Shown here: positions 56,944 through 64,000 of the stretch, piece by piece
Layout: every line of letters starts with the position of its first letter
Numbering within the stretch: position 1 is the first letter of the stretch
Notes under the pieces: model-generated
What the model was told of the DNA's origin: nothing
Database searches by the model: none
Seen by the model: only the letters and a program-made list of their open reading frames with translations
Assembly: GCA_963748295.1 (NCBI GenBank)
Contig: CAVVIH010000001.1
Location: forward strand, 124,001-188,000
Direction of reading: 5' to 3'
Source: CAVVIH01 sp963748295
GTDB taxonomy: Bacteria; Acidobacteriota; Vicinamibacteria; Vicinamibacterales; 2-12-FULL-66-21
DNA length: 64,000 nucleotides
Translations under genes and position numbers: made by a program

Positions 56944-59420
56944 ATGGGCACAGTCGTGCAGGACCTGCGTTACGCAGCCCGTGGCTTCGCTCGCGCTCCC
57001 GGATTCACCATTGCCGCGCTCCTGTCGATCGCGATAGGCGTCGGCGCGAACACCGCCATTTTCAGCGTCGTCAGCGCGCTCCTGCTGCGGCCGCTGCCGT
57101 ACCAGGATGCCGATCGGCTCGCCATCCTGTGGAATCGATCGCCCGGCCTCGGCATCACCGAGGACTGGTTCTCCACGGCGCAATACTTCGACATCCGCAA
57201 CGGCCACACCGGGTTCGACTCGGTCGCGATCGCGATCGGCGGCAATTTCAACCTCACCGGCGACGGCGAGCCGGAGCGAGTGGGCACGATCCGCGTGTCC
57301 TCGAACCTGCTGCCCATACTTGGCGTACGGCCGATCATCGGTCAGCTGTTCGATGCCGAAGACGACATGCCCGGACGGACGGGGCGCGCGCTGCTTGGCT
57401 ACGGGACCTGGATGCGCCGCTACGGCGGCGACACCAGCGTCGTCGGCAAGCTCCTCACGCTGAACGGCCAGCCGTATGAAGTCATCGGCGTGCTGCCGCC
57501 CTCGTTCGATCTCCCCCGCGAAGTGCTGCCGACGCTCGGCGGCGCCGAGCACGCGGAAATCATGGTGCCGCTGCCGCTTGGGCCCGACGCCGCGCGCGTC
57601 CGCAACGGCGAGGACTACAACATCCTCGCAAAGCTCAAACCGGGAGTGACCGTCGAAGCGGCGCAGCGCGAGATGGACGCGATCACGGCGCGGCTGCGAA
57701 GCGAGCATCCGGACTTCTATCCGCCGAACGGCGGGCTGACGTTTTCGATCGTTCCGCTGCAGGACTACGTCGTCGGCGGGGTCCGTGCTGCGCTGTTCGT
57801 GCTGATTGGCGCCGTGGCGTTCGTCCTTCTGATTGCCTGCGCGAACGTTGCGAACCTGCTGCTCTCGCGCGCGCTCGCGCGCAAACGCGAAGTTGCGGTG
57901 CGCGCGGCGATCGGCGCCAGCAGCGGCCGCATCGTCCGTCAACTGCTCACGGAGAGCGTGCTGCTCGCAGTCATGGGCGGCGTGGTCGGCCTGGTGTTCT
58001 CCTACTGGACGCTGGAGGGCATTCGCGTTCTCGGATCGAAGAGCGTGCCGCGGCTGCACGAAATCGCGATCGACGGAGGCGTGCTGCTGTTCACGCTCGG
58101 CGTGTCGATCCTGGCGGGCGCCATTTTCGGCCTTGCGCCGGCGATCCGGTTGAGCCGCGTCGACCTGCAGGAGAACCTCAAGGAGAGCAGCCGGGGCGCG
58201 TCGGCCGGAAGCGCGGTGTGGGGCCGCGGTCAGAACGTGCGGCGCCTGCTGGTCGTCTCCGAGCTGGCGCTTGTCGGTGATGCTGCTGATTGGCGCCGGG
58301 CTGCTGATTCGCAGCTTCGCGCACGCTCCAGCAGGTGCCCCCCGGCTTCAATTCGTCGAACGTGCTCACGCTCGAATTGACGATGAGCGGCCGGAAGTAC
58401 GCGGAGGCCGCGACGGTGCTCGAAACCTACAAGCTGCTCTGGGAGAAGCTGAAGACGCTTCCCGGCGTGACCGCCGCGGGCGGCGTGACGGCGCTGCCGC
58501 TCAGCCAGATGATGGCGTGGGGCCCGATCACCGTCGAAGGGCGCGTGCCGGCAGCGGGCGAGAAGTTCATCAACGTCGACATCCGCACCGTCGGCGGCGA
58601 CTACTTCGCCGCGATGGAGATTCCGCTCAGGAGCGGCCGGCTGTTCAACGAACACGACACGCGCGAGACCTACCGCGCGGTGATCGTCGACGAGCACATG
58701 GCCGCGCAGCTCTGGCCGGGCGCCGATCCCCTCGGCAAGCGGATTCGCACCGGCGGCTTCGACGTCACCGCGAACACGCCGTGGATGACGGTCGTCGGCG
58801 TCGTCGGACGCGTCAAGCAGGACGCGCTCGACGCCGACTCGCGCATGGCGATCTACCTGGCGCACACGCAGCGTCCAGGCCGCGCGATGAACGTCGTGCT
58901 GCGCAGCGGATCGGATTCAGCCGCGCTGACCTCCGCCGTCAGGAAACAGATTCGCGAAATCGATCCCGATCTCCCGCTTTACAACGTGCGGACGATGGAA
59001 CAGCGGGTCGACGAGTCGCTCGCACGGCGCCGGTTCTCGATGCTGCTGCTGACGCTGTTCGCGTGCCTGGCGCTGGGGCTCGCGGCGATCGGGATCTACG
59101 GCGTGATCGCGTTCCTGGTCAGCCAGAGCACGCGGGAGGTCGGCATCCGGATGGCGCTCGGCGCGACCCCGCGCGAGATCCTGATGCTGATCGTGCGCCA
59201 GGGCCTGGTCGTCACGGTGATCGGCGTCGTCGCCGGCCTGGCCGGGGCGTTCACGCTGACGAGATTCATGAACACGCTGCTGTTCGGGGTGCATGCGACC
59301 GATCCGCTGACCTTCGTCGCGATCGCGGCGACGCTCGGCGCGGTCGCGCTGCTGGCGAGCTACGTGCCGGCGCGGCGCGCCGCACGCGTCGATCCGATGG
59401 TCTCGCTGAGGAGCGAGTGA
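56944..59420 (+). CDS. MacB/FtsX-like duplicated orphan permease (ADOP type; frameshift near 58270)
   Basis: About 825 aa. Starts VQDLRYAARGFARAPGFTIAALLSIAIGVGANTAIFS, the recognisable N-terminus of acidobacterial duplicated orphan permeases. Two MacB-PCD periplasmic domains and two FtsX permease blocks are seen: ALFVLIGAVAFVLLIACANVANLLLSRALARKREVAVRAAIG in pieces, and after the shift SVMLLIGAGLLIRSF and REVGIRMALGATPREILMLI. No ATPase gene is next to it, as usual for this class. Likely involved in export of peptides or envelope components. The frame breaks between 58265 and 58335 (two small shifts). Confidence 0.85.
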
Positions 59421-60229
59421 GAGCACACATAGTGGCTGCAGAGAACACACAACCGCCGTTTGACGAAGAAGCCGCGCTCGCGGAGCTGGACAGGCTGCGC
59501 GAGGACATCCAGGCCGCGCGGCGCAACCGCGAGAAGAAGGTCGAGGAATTCGAGAGCTGGATGCAGGAGACGCGCAACACGGCGCGCGTCGAGCGGATCA
59601 GCGCGATCGAACAGGAGAAAGCCGGCGTCGAGACGGCCGCGGCCGCGCGGGCCGCCAACCGCGCCACCGATCCCGCCACACAGACGAGCGGTCTCGCTGC
59701 GGCGCCCGCGGCTCAGTCCAGTCAACGATCGGCGCCGCTCGACGATCAGTTTCCGTTCGACACGCCGCGCGCTCGCCGGCCGATCCCGATCGATCGCCGA
59801 TGGGCCTATTACGGTGGCGGCGTTGCCGTGTTGATTGTCGGAGGCCTGCTGCTCGGGAAGCTGTGGGGCGGCCGGCCGGAGGATACGCCGCGGTCCGCGC
59901 CCGCGCAAACGGCGCCAGCGCCTTCCGCGTCAACGACGCCATCGCCCCAGGGCGCAGCGCCGCAATCGGCTGCCACGCCCGCTGCGCCCCGCAAGCCTAT
60001 CGAGATCGAGCTGACGACGACGCGACCGGTCTGGATGCGTGTCACGGTCGACGGCGAACGCAAGGTCGAGCGCGAGGTGCCAGGTGGGCAGCGGCTGACG
60101 TTTGGCGCTGACAAAGTCATTCTGGTGCGCGCCGGCGACGGCGGCGGCGTGCGGCTCGCGGTCGGCGGCAAAGATCAGGGACTTCTCGGACGCGACGGTC
60201 AGATTGCGGTCAGGACCTTTACCAGGTAA
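59417..60229 (+). CDS. Membrane protein with C-terminal DUF4115 (RodZ-like) domain
   Basis: About 270 aa from GTG 59417 overlapping the permease stop (GTG 59432 is an alternative). Coiled-coil N-terminus (ALAELDRLREDIQAARRNREKKVEEFESW), one helix (AYYGGGVAVLIVGGLLLGKLW), a Pro/Ala linker, and a C-terminal domain IEIELTTTRPVWMRVTVDGERK with LTFGADKVILVRAGDGGGV, as in RodZ/DUF4115. It lacks the HTH of RodZ. Coupled to the permease, so it may be a partner in the envelope. Confidence 0.72.
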   Translation: MRAHIVAAENTQPPFDEEAALAELDRLREDIQAARRNREKKVEEFESWMQETRNTARVERISAIEQEKAGVETAAAARAANRATDPATQTSGLAAAPAAQSSQRSAPLDDQFPFDTPRARRPIPIDRRWAYYGGGVAVLIVGGLLLGKLWGGRPEDTPRSAPAQTAPAPSASTTPSPQGAAPQSAATPAAPRKPIEIELTTTRPVWMRVTVDGERKVEREVPGGQRLTFGADKVILVRAGDGGGVRLAVGGKDQGLLGRDGQIAVRTFTR

Positions 60230-60240
60230 TCTGTAAAGCA

Positions 60241-60621
60241 GTGGCTCGTCTATTCAGCTCGCGCCGGCGCTCCTCACAGTGGATCGCGGCCCTGGTGCTC
60301 GTCACCGGCTGGCTGACACCGATCGTCGTTCCGCACGCGAACGACGACGATCAGGCGTGTGTCGTCGTGCGTGCCGCCGGCGTCGACGGAGCGTCACACC
60401 TGACCTCCGCCGGCGCGCTGCAGCAACCGGACCACTGCCTCGTCTGCCACGCCGCACGGTCGTTCCGCTCCGCACAGCCGGAAACCGCACGCGTCGTCGT
60501 CCGGCTCTCGCCGGGCTGTTTGTTGAAAGCTTCGCCGATGGTGTCCGCCGGACGGCGGCTCAGAATCGGCTGCCCGCACGCGCTCCTCCCGTCGAAACTC
60601 CGATCCATCTCTAACTGCTGA
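60241..60621 (+). CDS. Small exported CxxCH protein upstream of the TonB receptor
   Basis: 126 aa from GTG 60241. Hydrophobic segment WIAALVLVTGWLTPIVV, then VPHANDDDQACVV and QQPDHCLVCHAARSFRSAQ. The HCLVCH motif could be a heme c or metal (zinc, copper) site; proteins of this size with CxxCH ahead of metal-related TonB receptors are often annotated DUF2946-like. No further motif. Followed by a terminator-like hairpin and then the receptor gene. Confidence 0.65.
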   Translation: MARLFSSRRRSSQWIAALVLVTGWLTPIVVPHANDDDQACVVVRAAGVDGASHLTSAGALQQPDHCLVCHAARSFRSAQPETARVVVRLSPGCLLKASPMVSAGRRLRIGCPHALLPSKLRSISNC

Positions 60622-60698
60622 ACCTTCGAGCGTTCCTCGACATCTTCGTCGATACGCCCGGAACAGGCCCGTTCGAAACCTCCAAATCTGTGAGACCG

Positions 60699-60731
60699 GC
60701 GAGCCTGCAGGGTTCGGCTCGCGGTGTTTTT
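60699..60731 (+). terminator. Terminator or attenuator before the TonB receptor
   Basis: GCGAGCC (60699-60705) pairs with GGCTCGC (60716-60722) around 10 nt, followed by GGTGTTTTT. It lies between the CxxCH mini-protein and the receptor, 20 bp before the receptor SD, so it could act as an attenuator as well. Confidence 0.65.
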
Positions 60732-60753
60732 CGGATTCAAATCGGAGGATTTC

Positions 60754-62984
60754 ATGGGTTCGCATACGAACGCGCGCGTGTGGGCAGCGATTGCGCTTGC
60801 GGCGGCATTGGTTTTGCGTCTCCCTACGTGGCAGCCGCACAGACAGCAGCTACTGTTTCAGGGCATCTCTATCATTCCGTGACCACGAAGCCGATTGCTG
60901 GCGCAACGGTACTCATCGAAGGTACGAAGCTCGAGACGAAGTCGGCGACCGACGGAAGCTACTCGATTCCGAACGTGCCGGCCGGCACGTACCACCTTCT
61001 CGTCGTCGCGCCCGGCTTCATGCCGGCACGCGCGGAGCTGAACGTCACCGCCGCGCCGGTAACCCTGGATGTGACGGTTGATCCGGAACTGCATTACAGC
61101 GAAGTCGTGTCGGTCAGTCCGGATGCCCGCAACCAGTTCGAGTCGTATCAGCCGACGGCCGTCCTGACGAAGGAAGATCTTGCCCGGCAGCTGCAGGCCA
61201 CGCTGGGTGCAACGCTGTCGCAACAGGCAGGCGTGGCGGAGCGGTCCTTCGGCCCCGGACCGTCGCGGCCCATCATCAGGGGCCTCGACGGCGACCGTGT
61301 GCTGATTCTCGAAGACGGCCAGCGCATGGGGGATGTTTCGAGCCAGTCGGGCGATCACGGCGTCACGCTGAATCCCGCCGGCGCCTCGCGCATCGAGATC
61401 GTCCGTGGTCCCGCCACGCTCCTGTATGGCGCGAACGCGATCGGCGGACTCGTGAACGTCATCTCCGACACGATTCCGACCGAACCGGTGACCGGCACGC
61501 GCGGTGGCTTCAACGTCGACCTCGGCACCGTGAACTCGGAAGCAGGCGGCGCGGCGGACCTCGTCACCGGCAACGGACGATGGGCGCTGCACCTGTCTGG
61601 GAGCGGCCGCCGATCGGGCGACGTGGATACGCCGGAAGGCGAGATCGCCAACACGCAATCGCGCGGCGGGTTCGGATCGGTCGGGGTCAGCTGGACGGGC
61701 GAGAAGGGATATCTCGGCGGCAGCTACGGCTACGACGATCTGAAGTACGGAGTCCCTTTCGTCGAGGAAGGCCAGATTCAGCTCACGCCTCGCCGGCACA
61801 TGATCGGTCTCCGCGCCGGCGCGAACGAGCTGGGAGGGCCATTCGAATCCTTCCGGGTGCTCGTGGGAATCCGGAGGTACAAGCACGACGAACTGGAAGG
61901 TGACGAAGTCGGCACACAGTTCAAGAACGACACGTTCGATCTGAATGCTCAGGCTCGCCACCGGCGCGTGGGCCGGCTCACCGGTACGATCGGCGCGGCC
62001 GTGCTGACCCGCGACTTTTCGGCGACCGGCGCCGAGGCGCTGTCGCCGCCGGTCGACGAGCGCGGTGGGGCGGTGTTCGTCTACGAGGAGCTGACATGGC
62101 CGCATGCGACGCTGCAATTCGGCGGACGCCTGGGCCACGCCTCGTTCTCGCCGGCCGAGGAGCTGCCCGATCGCAGCTTCACGGACCCCTCCGGATCGGT
62201 CGGCCTGCTGATCCGGCCTGCCGCCGCAAACGATCGCCTCACCTTCGCGTTCAACTTGGCGTACGCCTCGCGCAACCCCGCACTCGAGGAGCTGTACTTC
62301 TTCGGTCCTCATCCCGGCAACTTCGCGTTCGAGATTGGCAATCCGGACCTCGACTCGGAGCACGCGATTGGGTTCGATGCGTCCATGCGCTGGCGGCATC
62401 GCAGGTTTTCGGGCGAGCTGACCTACTTCAGAAACAACATCAACGACTACATCTTCCGCAATCCAATCAGCGAGGAAGAATTCGACGAACGGTTCGGGCA
62501 TGTGGGGGAGGGTGAGGAAGGACACGGTGAGTTCCCATTCGTGGAATTCATCGCGGCCGACAGCCTCCTCCAGGGGGTCGAGGCGCACGCCGACATCGAT
62601 CTCGGCGGCGGCTTCCTCGCGGAGCTTGGATTCGATCTCGTGCGCGGCGAGCTTCGCGACTCGGGCCAGCCGCTGCCGCGTATTCCTCCGACGAGGTTCC
62701 GCGGCGGGCTGCATTACCACGCCGGCCGCTTCCAGGCGGGTGGCGAGATGATTTTCGCCGCGAAGCAGGATCGGGTCTTTGGCGAGGAGACGCCGACGGA
62801 CGGATACGAGCTGCTGAAAGTGTTTGCGTCGTACTCGTTCGGAAGCGACAAGGCGCTCAGCACGATCACCGCGCGCCTGGATAACGCGGCGAACGAGCTG
62901 TATCGCAATCACCTCTCACTGATCAAGGACTTCGTTCCCGAAGCGGGACGCAACTTCAAGCTGTTGTACTCGGTGAAGTTCTAG
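60754..62984 (+). CDS. TonB-dependent receptor with carboxypeptidase-like N-terminal domain
   Basis: Start ATG 60754 after SD CGGAGGA; signal peptide ARVWAAIALAAALVL then a frame change near 60825 into AAAQTAATVSGHLYHSVTTK. A CarboxypepD-reg domain (GATVLIEGTKLETKSATDGSYSIP), plug (PSRPIIRGLDGDRVLILEDG, SRIEIVRGPATLLYGANAIGG) and a 22-strand-type barrel follow, ending NFKLLYSVKF with terminal Phe. About 743 aa. The extracellular loop RFGHVGEGEEGHGEFPF and the small partner protein with CxxCH suggest a metal or metal-chelate substrate such as zinc (ZnuD-like), which is inference. Confidence 0.88.
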
Positions 62985-62996
62985 GGAGACGGCATT

Positions 62997-63081
62997 CACG
63001 ACGATCACGACGATCACGAAGTTCACGACGGAATGAAATCGGTTCGTCGCGGTCGTCGTGATCTTCGTGGCCGTCGTGAAC
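62997..63081. repeat. Four 9-bp direct repeats and an 11-bp inverted repeat
   Basis: CACGACGAT, CACGACGAT, CACGAAGTT and CACGACGGA follow in 9-bp phase (62997-63032). GTTCACGACGG (63021-63031) and CCGTCGTGAAC (63071-63081) are perfect inverted copies with 39 nt between; CGTCGTGAT inside the loop gives further pairing options. Probably a transcription end structure of the receptor gene. Confidence 0.7.
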
Positions 63082-63129
63082 CTGTGCCGCTGCACGTTTT
63101 TTCCCCGCCCGTTTATCGTAAAATGGTTC

Positions 63130-64000
63130 ATGCGATCAGTTCTGGTAACCATTTTTGTAATCGTGGTGTCAGCTGGTCGCGTGCTCACACAGGAACCGCC
63201 GCCGGTGGCGCCCGTCGCCTTTCCTCCTCCCTTTGAAACCTGGCTCGAGGGCATCCGCACCGAGGCGCTCGCCCGCGGCATTCGCGGCGAGATCGTCGCG
63301 CAGGCGCTCGCCGACATTCAGCCGGCGCCGCAGGTGGTCGAGCGGGATCGGACGCAGGCGGAGTTCGCGTTCGATCTCGAGACCTACCTCGATCGCCGCG
63401 TGACCCGCGAGACGGTGCGCACGGCGGATCGCATGCTCGTGCGCCACAAGGCGCTGCTGCAGAAAGTCAGCAAGAAGTACAGCGTTTCGCCGCGCGTGCT
63501 CGTCGCCGTGTGGGGGCTCGAGTCGAATTTCGGCAGGTTCGCCGGCGTACGGCCGACCATCCCGGCGCTGGCGACGCTCGCCTACGATCCGCGCCGCGCG
63601 CCGCTCTTCCGCGAGGAGCTGTTTCAGGCGCTCGAAATCCTCAACGCCGGCGACGTGGAGGCGGACCGCCTGAAAGGTTCGTGGGCCGGCGCGCTCGGCC
63701 AGCCGCAGTTCATGCCGTCCACCTACCTGAAATACGGCCAGGACTTCGACGGCGACGGGAAGCGCGACATCTGGTCCTCCCACGCCGACGTCTTTGCCTC
63801 GATTGCCTACTATCTCCAGCAGCACGGGTGGAACAGCGCGCAGACCTGGGGCCGCGAGGTCAAGGTGCCCGAGGGCATCCGGGAGAAGGTGGACGCGATG
63901 CCTCGCCGCTCGGAGGGGTGCCGCGCGGAGCGTCTGTTGACCGAAAAAAAGCCCCTGAGCGAGTGGCGTACCCTCGGGCTCCAGACGACGAAAGGAACGC
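63130..64000 (+). CDS. Lytic murein transglycosylase (MltB type), cut by window end
   Basis: From ATG 63130 the frame is open to the last base. Signal peptide SVLVTIFVIVVSAGRV, then FETWLEGIRTEALARGI, the SLT_2 catalytic region VLVAVWGLESNFGRFAG (active Glu), RPTIPALATLAYDPRRAPLF, GSWAGALGQPQFMPSTYLKY and DIWSSHADVFASIAYYLQQHGW. It cleaves peptidoglycan glycan strands to anhydromuropeptides in the periplasm. There is no lipobox, so a soluble form. Length so far 290 aa; about 100 residues are expected beyond the window. An ATG at 63123 is out of frame. Confidence 0.9.
   Translation, partial: MRSVLVTIFVIVVSAGRVLTQEPPPVAPVAFPPPFETWLEGIRTEALARGIRGEIVAQALADIQPAPQVVERDRTQAEFAFDLETYLDRRVTRETVRTADRMLVRHKALLQKVSKKYSVSPRVLVAVWGLESNFGRFAGVRPTIPALATLAYDPRRAPLFREELFQALEILNAGDVEADRLKGSWAGALGQPQFMPSTYLKYGQDFDGDGKRDIWSSHADVFASIAYYLQQHGWNSAQTWGREVKVPEGIREKVDAMPRRSEGCRAERLLTEKKPLSEWRTLGLQTTKGT

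Noticed and set aside
57107..59450. Several 100-180-codon open frames on both strands within the orphan permease
   Set aside because: Arg/Ala/Ser-rich shadows of the permease coding frame without family features.

Overview
The window is high-GC bacterial chromosome with no tRNA, rRNA, CRISPR array or insertion sequence that I could see. The gene content points to an acidobacterium, probably of the Vicinamibacteria type: CRTAC1/ASPIC-UnbV and VCBS-repeat exported proteins, a multiheme cytochrome fused to TPRs, a DUF4331 protein, an MacB/FtsX-like orphan permease of the 'acidobacterial duplicated' kind, a BlaI/M56 pair, PknB-type kinases and TonB receptors. This placement is inference from gene families, not from a marker gene. 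Many genes carry single-base frameshifts, most densely at about 15.9-27 kb, and there is an odd poly-T/poly-A staircase at about 27.34-27.42 kb. Much of the apparent gene breakage is therefore probably sequence or assembly error.

Region 1 (1-10.1 kb) is a tightly packed plus-strand operon with overlapping stop/start codons: pentaheme cytochrome-TPR protein, CRTAC1 protein, a giant TPR/VCBS/ASPIC protein, a nitrilase-family amidohydrolase, and an AhpD-like peroxidase. In the peroxidase an in-frame TGA sits exactly at the peroxidatic cysteine and is followed by a compact hairpin, so it is best read as a selenoprotein. A frameshifted DUF1835 gene follows. Region 2 (10.1-15.9 kb) holds DUF4198 and DUF4331 exported proteins, an MFS transporter, a small membrane protein, a CorA-type channel and a small soluble protein with a strong terminator.

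Region 3 (15.9-45.4 kb) is a stress/low-oxygen island: three universal stress protein genes, an NtrC-type activator, a receiver protein, two PAS histidine kinases, an APH/P-loop kinase, pyruvate formate-lyase with its activase, OsmC, BON-domain proteins, L,D-transpeptidase, a diguanylate cyclase, NhaA, a phosphatase, an SRPBCC protein and a zinc alcohol dehydrogenase. At least seven start-proximal sites with -24/-12 (sigma-54) architecture precede genes of this island, which suggests one sigma-54 regulon driven by the local NtrC-type activator.

Region 4 (45.4-64 kb) is more ordinary: a BlaI/M56 pair with a clear sigma-70 promoter and operator-like palindrome, a B12-binding radical SAM protein, a zinc-ribbon Ser/Thr kinase, a CsgG-like protein, a cytochrome and a methyltransferase, heme A synthase, an M28 peptidase, the orphan permease, a RodZ-like protein, a CxxCH mini-protein next to a TonB receptor, and a lytic transglycosylase cut by the window end. 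Four intergenic spots, each just upstream of a gene, contain degenerate repeats in strict 7-bp phase but with unrelated unit sequences.
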